From: Spirogloea muscicola
Taxonomy: Eukaryota; Streptophyta; Zygnematophyceae; Spirogloeales; Spirogloeaceae
Length of the DNA: 42,454 bases
Direction: 5' to 3'
NCBI GenBank assembly: GCA_009602725.1
Contig: WELB01000073.1
Coordinates: forward strand, 493,138-535,591
A program made the position numbers and the translations under genes. Each line of letters opens with the position of its first letter. Position 1 is the first letter of the stretch. This document shows positions 31,457 to 42,454 of this stretch, piece after piece. Below the pieces are notes generated by a model that was not told the DNA's origin, did no database searches, and saw nothing but the letters and a program-made list of their open reading frames with translations.

Positions 31457-34400
31457 CTAAGACTTGACCTCAGGGTAGTGCTGCAGCAGCGAGAAACTGC
31501 CCGTGCCAACATCAGCGACGCGGCCGACGATGATACGGGCTGATGGCGACTCGAGGTGGTCCGTCTGCCCTGTTAGCGTCGCGTCCAGGAGGAAGTGCAT
31601 AGCCGTCTCAAAGCTCATCTTGAGGAACGGCGAGGGGCTTGACTCAATGCCAATGCGGGAGCATGCACGAAACCCACCGCCAAATGTCATATAGTCAGCA
31701 ATGAGCTCCAGGTGCCGCCCTGCAACGTTGATGCCATACATGCCAAAGACCTTCTGTGTCTCAGCAACAATTGTTGCGCGCGCCGCCTCCACGCCGTATG
31801 TCCCGAGCACTTGCGCAATGTGGTTTGTTCTAAGGTTGTTCACGTCCACAATCTCTGCAGGAAACGGACAGGCAGCGCAGCGATGCTCAATCTAAGTGTG
31901 AATTTTCTATGCAAAGCGAGTGCCCAAACTGCGACCAACACAGAAAAGGTTGTGGCGAGGGCAGCTACAGCGGGAAAAGCCAACTTGGTGGCCGCGCTTG
32001 CTTGCTGCTCAACGAGCAATGTCAAATGGGAAATGGCGCTATGGACTGACCCGCAAACTCCCAGACGCCCTCGAAGTTGAGGCCTTCGATCTGGAGGCGG
32101 GGCGGCATATCAGCATCCAAGGCATCCAGCACAACGGCGCGCTCAATGGCCCGAGTCGCTCTCACAGCCACGCTCGCCGCCGCATTCTCCACCACCTGCC
32201 AATTAGGTGCAGCAGCACTCTTAGCAAGGACGTGGAACTCCTCCACACAAGTAGCCTCCATGTTGACATTTGCTTAGCTACGAAGAAGCTCATCACAATG
32301 TACTGCCAGTGGCTCCAGCTACCATAAGTCTGGACTAGTGCGACATAATATGGCCTTACACAAAAGCATGACCTTATTGGGTAAAGGCAACGACAGCAGC
32401 TACTTCCACCTGCTGATACTGTTACGAAGAGCCTTGTCAAAGTTTCAACTCAAGCACATCTGTACTACAGCTCAGCTGTGGGTGCCTAAGTGAGTCCATT
32501 GGCCCATGCGCCACAATTACCTCGTGTAGCATGGGTGCTGCTGTGTCCAAGCGAGTGCTGAAGGTGACCTCGCACCAGCCTTCCTCCTGGTTCGACGAGT
32601 ACGTGCTGCCGAAGCTGGCCGCTGCCTGCCGCTTGCGACCTGCACTGGGCGCTTTGTTCTGCACATTTCTTGAGCTCTTTGCTTTCTCCTGCTCCCTACC
32701 TCCAGTGCTTGCCACGCCAGGCTCGCCTCCTTCCTTCCTACGCTTGGCACTGGCGCCCTCAAAGCTGGCGCCTAGCAAGTCCTGGTCGCTGTCATCCTCC
32801 TCACTCTCTTGGCCGCTGTTGACCTCGGCGATGCCCTTGCCTACGGCCCCCTGCGCAGCCACAACCTCCGCTGATGGGTCCCGCCCCTCTGCATCCAGAA
32901 CCTCGTCTTCTGCTGCATCCTCCACCCACTCGCCCCCTGCAGCGTCCCCCCCCGCCTCAGCGGCAATGGCCCTCTCCTCCTCGTCATCAGCGTCGTCGTA
33001 CTCCTGGTCGTCCTTCTCTTGCATGCGATACTTCTCTGCGTCTGCGCCGTCGTCCTCCCCTCCTTCATCATCGACGTCGTCATCAGCAGCCTCGTTTGCA
33101 GCTCCGTCCACTTTTCTGTTCTTGTGCATCGAGTCAACCCCTTCCTCTTCCTCCCCACCTCCCTCCCTGTCAGTAGTAGCGCCTTTGCTTCGCGCAGCTG
33201 GTACCACGATGAAGCTTCCGCCATGCTGGGCTCTTGCCTGAGCTCGCCTCATGGCAAGCTGCACCCTTGGGATGAATTGCTTCTCGAACGCTTTCTCCAG
33301 TTCCTGCATGTTCCATATCCTGCTGATTATGACTTGTACTACTTATGGTTTCTAGCAACAACCCTGGAAGAAGCAATAGAGGCCTCACCACATAGCATCT
33401 GCAAGTAGGCAAGGGTCTCGGGCACCTGTTCCACACAAATGGTTTTTGATCTTTGACATTTGAGATTATTTTCTTATTGCAGTCGATCAGGCGAGGCGTG
33501 AGAGACAGTAACCACCTGCCAAGACAGGGCGAGCTCGGGCGGGTAGTGTTCCAGGGGGTGGAAGTAGATCCGGACGAAGAACGAGCGCTCGTTGATGCCT
33601 CCTAGATGCATCTCCGCTATCTGAGGCTCCTCCCTGACCTCAATCCGCCTCATCACCTCCGCTATGGTCAGCCGCCTCAGCCCGGCCGCAATCTTCTCAC
33701 CGTCCTCTCTGCCAATGACAAGGGCCAGTGTGTCGGCAACATCACAAGTGGCTTCAAGATACCTCAAGTAGAGTATGGAACTTGGTATACAAGGAGGCAC
33801 TGTAAGTGGCAGACCTGGTCTTGCCCGGCAGCAGAGGTACTTCCATTATAGGTGTAGCAATCTCCTTTGCGGCTGTCATCAGAATCTCTCGCAATCGTGG
33901 AATGCCCAGTGTCACATTAGCCTCTCCACGACCGGCAAAGTGGAAAGTGTTTAGCCTGGTTGGAGGACATGAAGCGCAAAGCCAGGTCAAGCATTGTCAC
34001 TGCCACAGTGGCTGCTGTGTACTGTTGACGCAAAGAGACAAGCTCGTGTTGGTGGCCATGTGATGAAAGCAGGCTGAGTGGCCGAAGCACACTCTTCATC
34101 ACTTTCCCCTGACTCATTACATGGACATAGTAAGAGTGCAATTACAAAGTAAGATGAAATGTTAGTGCATGATTGTGCTACATATGAGATAGTGAGGAAG
34201 AGGTTGTACGTCATTTGTGTTGAGGGCTCCCCCACAGACTGCGCAGCGAGCACTCCCACGGGCTCTCCAGGTGCAGCTAGGCTGAGCATGTACTTAAGGT
34301 CCATAGCTGTCACAAACTTCCTCCTGGTACTCCGCTTCCGAAGTGCTGACCCCTTCTCCTTGCGCTGCTTTGCTAAAAAGCTCTTCAAGGCGCCATCAAA

Positions 34401-37400
34401 GGCACTGGAGACGGCTCCAATGCAGGCGCCTGGTGAGCACTCATCGAGCACACCACTTTGGCCGCCTTCAATGTTGTGACCAATGCCGTTCTGCTCAGCT
34501 TTGCCATGAGCTGCAGCATCAGCATCTTCCCTGCCCACCTTGTCAGTTGTCGTCTGCTGTTTCTCATCAGGCTGTGCGCTGGCATCTCCAAGGGCTCGTG
34601 CCTCAAACGAGTCACGGGTGGAGGTATCAAGCCCTTGCTGCAGAACCTCCTTCCTCCCAACTTGCTCATCGAGCAGAGCCTGATTCTGCCATAGCCAACA
34701 TGCACATCTAGTTCCAAATCAGCACATACTTGGTCACAAGTAACTATTTGTATATTCTGTTTACCCCGATCAGAGTGCAATTACACGGGATCGATGGTAA
34801 GCAAGCACTGTGCACCTTGTGTGCGGCTACTACTTTCAAGGGAGCTGAAGCAGACAACCGCGAAGTATGCTGCGCCCATGATACACTGAGTGCACTGGTC
34901 TTTCCAGAAGCATGTGTCCTTGTTCACAGATTGTTGTCATGGAGGACAGACCTGGAGGAGGAAGTCAAATTGCGTGAGGTAGGAGATTTTGGTGGCATCG
35001 AGGGCATCGCCACCATAACGGAATTGGACCACGCTGGAGTCGCAGTCCCTCACTGTGTAGTCGTAGTTGACTTTCAGACTTTCAAGGTTCTTCACCAGGC
35101 ACCGCTGCAGGTAGCCAGACCGGGATGTCTTGACAGTCGTGTCCACAAGCCTGAAATAATACAAGCACAGATCCAAAGGTCGAGTGACGGTTCAGGTTCC
35201 CAGCAGGTGCTGTCCAGGCACATACTACAAACATTTCCAACCTTGAATCAGCAGAATGTGTAGCTTCTGGTCTTTGAGATGACAAGTGAATTCAGGACTG
35301 AGTACGCACAACATATAATGATCTCCTGGGGCAGGGACAATTGTAGTGGGTGCATTTTGAGCCTGCCATAAAGAAGCAGGAGGTCATCTGCTGCGACAGG
35401 GGCTTAGGCATGCAGTCAGAGGAGACAGGCCAGGCAACCAAGCTTACCCGTCTCTGCCAGCCATACAGTGGAAGAAGTACTCCTGCGGCCGCAGGCCCGT
35501 CAGGAATCGGTCCACAATGTACCCGCCAGCTCTGGCGCTGGGGTCCCAAGGAGCGAAGCAGGGCAAGGTCTTGCCAGAGACCATCCGTGGGACTCTCTTG
35601 CCCTCAAGCTCCTGCTGACCCAGGAGCGCTGAGATCTGGTTGGCATTCACCTTCATCGCCACAGAGGCCAGCAATGGCCAGATTTTAGTTTGAACATCCA
35701 AGGTTCACAAATCACTCCAACCTGCAAAGCCTCCAGCTCATGCTATCTCGCTAGAGCATGTGCGCATCCTGTTTGCTGCGGATGATTTGAAATGCTCATC
35801 ATTGCAGAAGGTAATGAAGACATTACTCACAGAAAATGCTGTTCTGAAGATTAAAAATGTGCAACATGTTGTTATACTTTTAGTCTAATCTATGTATGCA
35901 ATGCATGCATGAGATGAGGACTTACGGTGCTGCCCTTGGCGCCGGTCACTGTCATGAGTGACATGCAGTTGAAAGGGAAGGGCTTGAGCTGGCCAAAGGG
36001 CAGGGCCATCCCAGTTGCAGCAGAAGTGATGCGGCCCAGGGCCGACGTCATGCGGTTGTCGAGCTGTGCGCGGGCCACCTCCTTGCGCGTCCTCAGCTGC
36101 CGAGCTAGTGCGGCCTTCAGCTTTGCGGAATTTGCATCTGATACAGTCCCAACGAGGATATGGGCAAATGAGGCTGCCAGCTCGCAGATTCCGAGTCTTG
36201 AGTAAGCAGATGAGAAGTGGACTCAATTGCATCTTACTACAACCTTAGATGAGTGAGGTCGGGTTGGACCGGATCAAGCGACGGAACTGGGCAAAGCATA
36301 AGTGGCGAGGATGTGGATCAAGGTTTGCAGCTACAAGCAAGCTCAGAGAGTTAAATGTCGTGGGGCTACGTAACACTCTGCGTTGGCTAGCGTTGAGCAG
36401 AGGGCTTTTAGACCTCACTCAGCCTCACTCTCAGCTGCCTCCTCATGCACGCGCTGGTGTCACACAATGCAACAGCAGAGCTAGCAGCAGCTTTGAACCC
36501 AGCCCCCAAAGAAATTTTAACTCACTTGCTCCAGAAGTTGCCGAGTCTGTGATCATCTACGTGCCACTTCATGCCATAGATATTGCATGAGGGCACAGAT
36601 AATTTCACCATTGCCTAACCCCTAAAGTAGCATAATGCATAGAATGCAAGAATCACCTTCTGCAGGGAGGCCCACAAACGTTGTGTGGATGGCGTCACCA
36701 ACGCTGTCCGACTTCTCCAGGATGGCGCTTCGCTCCGTCTCTGCGGTCGCCTTGAGCATCAGGTCATCGACTCCGCACGTGAAGCCATGCATCTGCAGCA
36801 CGGTTTGCTTTGGTCAACCACCATGTTCTGCAACCATGAGGACAGACCTGATGATGACAAAGATCTGGCAACAAGCTGAAGTCAGTTGACCCAATTCATT
36901 CTGTGACAATATATCTACATTTCATTTTATTTGACATATGTGCACAACACATGTTGCCAGAGTGAGTGTGTCACAGTAGACCTGGAGAAAAGCGGTGAGC
37001 AGTCGGCTCAATGTGGAAAGCAGGCGTCCAGCTGCAGTGGAGCCATAGAGCTCCTGGAAGGCGTGGACAAGCCCAAACTTGCCAAACTGCGCCTTGTCCA
37101 AAGCGCCAACCAGCAGCTCGTTGTCCTTGATGATTACCACCGTGTCCTCTGCGCAGTCAGAGCCCCAGTATTGCTCCCCAACCTTTGCCTTTGCGCTCAT
37201 TGACAGTGGAGGCATGCCTCCTGTCAGGTGCTTCAAAATTGTGGACATCACCTGCAAGATGCAAACAATTTATGGTTTTGAAGAAAACATGGAAGACAAA
37301 TACTGGGCCTGAGTGGCACCAGAAGGCACAATTACAATGCTATATTGATTCGCATCCATGCTCATGAAAGGCCCACATATGAAGCCCAACCTGCTTGCCA

Positions 37401-40400
37401 GTCCACAGCGCCCGTGGCTTTAAGATGGCCGGAGGCATAGGCACCATCAGGCCTTCATCAAGAATCTCCACGCTTGCGGCAGTGTCGGACAGCGTTGATG
37501 ACGTGGGGCTGGGGATGCAGGCGGCATAAAGAAGCTGCTGATACTGCGCTTGGTCAAGGAGCGTGCCCCTCATGGTCAGCAGTGTAGCGCTGACGATGTG
37601 GTCCTGTCGGCACGAGCAGGCACCATGAGTGCAAGCCCAGACTTTGGGATAATTCCTGTGCCACTCCGCTCCTCAACCCAGGATTAAGGAGGAAAGAGTG
37701 ATAGGATGGTCAGTTATCATGTCTTGGCAATGTCTATTGAGTGTCTGAAGTATGTAGTCCACGAGCACAAGCTGAATAGCACTTGCCTGAATCAGGCCTC
37801 TAATTGGAGTACCAGAGGTTGGGACAATGTACTGAGCATCTGCATCGACTATTCCAGCGGCCTCAGCTCTACCAACTGCATCTTGGGGGAAGTGCACATT
37901 CATCTCGTCCCCGTCAAAGTCTGCATTGTACGTGCTGGACAGAGGACAGAGACAGCAGACGGATATGAGAGAGGGGATAGGGCACGAGAAATATGAAGGA
38001 GCAACGGGGGGGGGAAGGCGGAGAAGGGCGATATTAATGAGGTGGGTCAAATAGTAAGAGGGAGAGAGGGTGGTGTGAGAGTGAGCAGAGAGAAATAGAG
38101 AGCCAAGAGGGAGACGGGACATGTGGGGAAAAGGGGCGGTGGGAGGTACAAGAGAGGGAGTAAATTAGCACCTTCAGCACAGATCCCTGTGTAAGTCAAA
38201 GCGTGACAATAACACGGAGCGACAATGTGTGGGGAGAGCCTAGCTACTCTACTTGCATCCAAGCATAGGACGAGCAACTCAGAAGCAACCCAAAGAAAGA
38301 CCACGGAACAAGCAAATACCAGGAGCTCACTTGCAATTGGCATAGTGCAGCCGCAGGGTCTTCTCGCCCTTGAGAACTTTGGCCTTGTGAGCCATGACTC
38401 CTGGCTTGTGCAGAGTCGGCTGAACAGTTGGAGGCAAGTGCATAATGTACCCATGTCTCTGCATCCGTTCTAAAGGCCAGATTGGCTAGGAAAGACAAAC
38501 TCCTTCAGAGGGATGATCAGTCTCCCTCATCTGCATGCATGATGATGCACATCACTTAAGCCGACCTATGCATTGCCAACTGCTGCTTGGGTCACTGCAA
38601 CTTACGCCAAGCTTGCAAGAAGCTCACCTGGCGATTCACAAGCAGGACATCCCCGTCGCGCAGGTGCCTATAGACAGCCTTGCCAGAGTGCCGCATGAGG
38701 TGGTTGTTGCCAGCGCTTGCTCCGACAAGCTCGCCCGACCTAGCAGAGGGCGTGGACAGCAGCGTCTTGGCGATAGCGAGCCGCTTGTGCTGCGGCATGC
38801 CCTGCAGCGCGACCACATTGCCTTTCTCGTCCTCCACATGCGTCGCGCCGGGATGCTCATTTGCGCCCCTCGCCACCAGTGCCCTCAGCTCCTCAGCGTT
38901 CCAGGGCGTCACCAGCTGCACAGAGCTGCTCAGCACACTCAGCAGCTTCTTGAATATAGTAAAATATTGAAAGACACACTCAGCACACTCAGCGGCTTCT
39001 TGCAGGAACTGGCCACAAGTCCGCAGTACTTGGAGTACGACAGAGGCAGACGTCTGTGCGATCCACCATGTTGGTCATCCAACACTTTAAGGGACTGATC
39101 TTCATTGATTTAGTCAAAGCAATGAAAGCTTTAATAGCTGGACATCGTTGCTACTGCTTGCCTCTCAAGCATGGCACATTACCTTCCCAACGACAACATG
39201 ACTCTACATACTTCGTGTAATGCAAACATTGCTTTAAACCCTCGAATTCACAAAGGAAGATTGCGGCAAGCTCCTGCATGGACGACCAGAGGAGTCGATG
39301 CGCAGTTGCTCAACCTCCGGGTAGGTCAAGCGAGTGGCGAAGTAGGGCGGGATGCCAATCTCGTTGACTTGGATGTAAGGGTCGGGCGAGATGACGGAGC
39401 GGCACGCGTGGTTGACGCGCTTCCCCATCATGTTCATGCGGAACAGGCCTTCCTTCTTCTCCAGGTGCTGCTTGATGCCAGGTGTGTCGTCCCTGTTCTT
39501 GGCTGCATGTCGATGCCAGCCACAGACAGGCCGGGTCAAATAGTAGCTTCCTGACAAACGCCACATGGAATAAGTCTGTGGCAGTATTCTCATGAATGTT
39601 CCCCCCAGGAATACCATGAGAGAGGGCACTGATAATGGACAATGCACAGGCAGCTGCACTGCAGAGATGATCCTACTTAGACCAGTCCACCTACTTCCAA
39701 TGCCTGACAGTGCTGAGATTGCTTCTTATCGGAACGTTATCTGAACTGAAATCTTGGCGTCGAGTTGCCCTCTACTACACCGCATTCAGGGAACTCACAG
39801 AGGGAACTATCAATGAGCGAGTTGACGGTGCTCTGAAGATTCAGCCAGGTTGCAATGAACTGCACCACGCTTGCAGAGTCCAGCTGCTTGCTAGCGGCGG
39901 GCGACGGGACGGGCACAGGGTCCTCAACGCCTTCCTCCGGCTTTGGCGTGACCAGGATCTCGCCCTCGGCCTTAGGAGCCAGCAGCTTGTCACCTCTGCC
40001 GTAGCCTTTGAACTCACCACGGCCAATCTCCGTCAGCACCATGTTCATCTGCAGGATCTTGCCAAAGTACACGTTCTGCGGATGCTCCAGAACCTGGTCA
40101 GAGCAGATTACCAAGAGCTGGTCAGTAAGTAGACAAGGCCATTGGCAGAAGACATGCGACACCAAAGTCGCGCATTATTTCTCATCACACCTTGCTTGAT
40201 AAGGTGGAGAATGCTATACGGGTTTCGGAACCACAAGACGCGAATATTGGTAGAAGCCTTCTGCTCACACCACACTTACGCTGTCGTTAATTTTGTTGAC
40301 AGGTCGGAATCGATTTGGAGGCACTAGCAGTGCTTGGAGGAAGAATGCGGCAGGGCTTGAAGCACGGCCATCCCAGTCGGATGGCGGGCCGGCCTGGCCA

Positions 40401-42148
40401 CTGGCATGGGGCGCCGGACCTGAGTGCGATGTCCAGATGAGGGAGCAGATGTTGAGCTCGTTGCGCCACAGAAGGTCTAGGTGGGCACGCACCTGCAACA
40501 AGGACAGCAATCAGACGACCTCTACCCTTGTGCTTGACACAGCAGTGACTTGCCCAAGAGCAAGAGCCATGCCGAACACCGAGCAATGCTCTGGACCGAC
40601 CATGTACTCTGCGACTGCCAGGTACCTCCAGGGGGCTGAGATACTTGGGCATCAGCGCACCACGCTCCACGGACGTCACATGCTTGCTCCTCCGCCGCTT
40701 TTTGGCCGCCCCCATCCGCGGCTCTGCTTCATGGGCAGTCTCCTCCTGCGGGTTGTCCACCTCGCCGAGGTCGCCACCCGTGTCCTCCCGCAGGGCTGCA
40801 GAAATGTCATCGTCCACAGTCTGGGCGCCCGCGCCGCCGAAAGCGCTGTGCACGACCTCGGGGAACACGATCTTGTTCAGCTCGTTGGACTCCAGCCCCT
40901 TGGCCGTAAGGGGCATCTGATGAAAAGAGAATCTCTTGACTGGGTCGGTCCAGTTTGTTGCCGTCTTTGCAGCTTGCACAGAGCAAGCTGCAAAGCTTGG
41001 CGGTGCCTAGATGAGCGGTAATAGATATGAAGTGAACCACGATGCAAACCGAGGCTCACAGAATGTTAAGCGCACCTGGAAGAGCTTGGTGGCGCCCTCC
41101 TTCCTGATCAGGGGGTTGCTCGCCCGGCAATTGCCACAAACTGTCCTCGGCATGCCCGCCAGGAACTCGCGGACCACACCCTTGGCAGCTGAGACGCTGT
41201 GCGTTGTCGCTGGCTGCGATACCGCAAACACCTCGGAGCACTCTCCAGATACCTCTTCAGAAGCGGCCGCTGCTCCTGCCTCATCCTCGTCGTCTTCGTC
41301 TTGACCGTCCCTGTTGTCATTGCCCGGAGCCCCAGCACCCTTGGCCTTGTTGGCGACCACCATGGAGGCCTCGTCCAGCTGGCCACGTGCGATGAGCTCG
41401 AGCATCCGCGCGTACCTCTCCACCTGAGCGCAGCTGCATTCGAGGGTGTTTACGCCGCAGCATGCAGGATCACTCTGTGGCGCCGACAGGTAAGTTCTTA
41501 TGCAAGTGCAGAAAGAGGCACCAGAGACAGCCTTTAGAGAGCTAAGCCACGACGGCATCTGCTGCAGATAATAGTCGGGTCGAGTGAGTGAGGAGCGCCC
41601 GGACGGGCGACGGCGGAGGGGCAGCGGACCTGCGGCTTGGGCATCTTGAAGCGGTGGCAGGCGAGGCAGGTGGCGCGCAGGAGCTTGAGGAGCACCGGGA
41701 AGACGAGCGGGTTGTAGACGGGCAGCGCCAGCTCGATGTGCCCAAAGTGGCCCGGGCAGTGCACGTACGACTGCCGGCACGTCGCGCACCTGCACGCCGC
41801 AAAGGCCGTGGCGGCAGCGGGCTGCCGGCCATCAGCTCAAGGGCACCGGCAGCGCTGCCGAGTGCGCGGGCTGCGGCAGCGGCCAGGCGCTCACTTCGCG
41901 TGTTGGTCGAGGGGCCCCATGGCGGGGTCGTAGAGGCCGTCGGGCGCGGGGCGCAGCAGGTGGTCGAACATCACGGCGCTGGTCACGCGCTTGGCGCTGA
42001 TGGCGTGCACCTCGCCGTCGCTGTAGAACCCAAACCCCACGCTCGCCACGACGTGTGCCACCGCCTGCACAGGCGCCGCCGCCGTTGCCGCGCCGCCGCC
42101 GCCGCCGCCGCCGCCGCCGTCGTCAGCTGGCGCGCCAGAGGGAGGCAT
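31457..42148 (-). CDS. RPA1: RNA polymerase I largest subunit (A190/NRPA1)
   Basis: The catalytic subunit that transcribes rDNA in the nucleolus. 22 minus-strand exons keep phase throughout: 42148-41895, 41789-41630, 41423-41076, 40916-40626, 40492-40280, 40093-39799, 39502-39315, 38915-38628, 38419-38331, 37934-37787, 37603-37391, 37251-36982, 36792-36657, 36137-35926, 35650-35448, 35150-34952, 34685-34210, 33955-33815, 33762-33516, 33303-32521, 32195-32051 and 31854-31457. That is about 1898 aa, longer than yeast or human because of insertions. Landmarks: clamp zinc ligands CATC and CPGHFGH, CLAC and CGNC; metal-binding NADFDGD (about 712-718); [18 protein letters not shown] (trigger-loop side); [16 protein letters not shown]; and the end [35 protein letters not shown]. 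An acidic, K/R-rich insert fills exon 20; exon 4 has KKRRRSK. Start at 42148 ([10 protein letters not shown] then poly-Gly) is the likeliest but not proven. Intron 10 is GC-AG. Confidence 0.96.
37950..38160. repeat. Purine-rich tract in RPA190 intron 9
   Basis: A GA-rich plus strand, CT-rich in the gene's sense strand, fills about half of the intron 37935-38330. It includes a run of nine G near 38007 and GAGA repeats. Confidence 0.8.
42090..42120. repeat. (CCG)n tract encoding poly-glycine at the RPA190 N-terminus
   Basis: Uninterrupted GCC triplets which, on the minus strand from the ATG at 42148, read as nine or so glycines before [14 protein letters not shown]. If translation starts further downstream the tract is 5' UTR. 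Confidence 0.8.
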
Positions 42149-42262
42149 GCATGCAGCAGCGGCAAGCTAGCGACCAGCACGCCTGCAGTGCCGCCGCCAC
42201 GCTCGGACAGCGGAGGTAGCCATGGAGACCCCGTCCCGCCGTGACCTTACGGCGGGGTGCTC

Positions 42263-42454
42263 ACCTCGGGCCGGCCCGGCCGGCTCATGGCGGCGGCGGC
42301 GACGACGCCGGCGGCGTCGGGCGGCTCGCCGAGGTCAGGCGGCGGCACCGGCGTGACACCGACGATGTCTTTGCCGTCGCGCTTTCGCCGCAGCCGGCGG
42401 TCGCTGGCGGTCTTCCCGCGCCCCGCCGCGGCGCGGCGCTCGGGGCGGCCGTCC
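42263..42454 (-). CDS. Possible exon of an upstream gene, cut by the window edge
   Basis: The minus strand stays open from the window edge to a GTGAGC donor at 42262-42257, reading RRLRRKRDGKDIVGVTPVPP, PDLGEPPDAAGVV and AAAMSRPGRPE. The text is more protein-like than random GC-rich DNA, and the donor is good. I do not recognise it. It could be part of a neighbouring gene or, less likely, an upstream exon of RPA190. Confidence 0.35.

Noticed and set aside
32531-33241. A 236-codon Ser/Pro-rich frame on the plus strand
   Set aside because: Antisense to the acidic exon 20 of RPA190; Asp/Glu codons read as Ser and other residues on the other strand.

Overview
This window looks like nuclear DNA of a green alga, probably a trebouxiophyte-type chlorophyte. 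The genes are intron-rich (I could place about 54 introns), the DNA is GC-rich with (CCG)n tracts, the proteins are plant-like, and the intergenic DNA is full of 5'-truncated LINE-type retrotransposon pieces. The organism assignment is inference. Bacterial features such as operons or Shine-Dalgarno sites are absent.

Layout. 535-2433 (+): a complete UBC4/5-class ubiquitin-conjugating enzyme (E2). 3255-~6.9k (-): ZNF598/Hel2, the E3 ligase that senses collided ribosomes, lacking its N-terminal RING here. 7829-12499 (-): UTP4/cirhin, a WD40 protein of the small-subunit processome, also lacking its first blade. 12.5-15.5 kb: retroelement debris. 15490-16769 (-): ribosomal protein uL6 (RPL9), complete. 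17535-20440 (+): HMCES, the SRAP-domain abasic-site shield, complete with a C-terminal PIP box. 20.5-24.0 kb: a decayed LINE with a YADD reverse-transcriptase motif, plus LINE 3' ends. 24055-26590 (+): a Bax-inhibitor-1/Lifeguard (TMBIM) membrane protein. 27753-28280 (-): an unknown small protein with one predicted membrane segment. 28.8-30.7 kb: more LINE 3' ends. 31457-42148 (-): the complete 22-exon gene for the largest subunit of RNA polymerase I (RPA190/NRPA1). 42263-42454 (-): a possible exon of a further gene cut by the window edge.

How the genes relate. Five of the eight recognised genes concern ribosomes: rDNA transcription (RPA190), pre-rRNA processing (UTP4), the 60S subunit (uL6), and ribosome-collision ubiquitylation (ZNF598 with an E2 of the class that serves yeast Hel2). 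The E2 and ZNF598 genes are neighbours and converge. I cannot say whether this clustering is more than chance.

The most unusual material is the repeat layer. A LINE family ends its ORF in a conserved SDLYVLTRGY-like motif. Its 3' UTR carries a short stem-loop (GGGCTGG...CCAGCCC) whose loop varies while the stem stays paired. At least a dozen terminal fragments lie between genes and inside introns, some forming inverted pairs around gene blocks. (CCG)n tracts, some with ambiguous N bases, lie exactly where the 5' exons of ZNF598 and UTP4 disappear. Three introns appear to use GC-AG boundaries.
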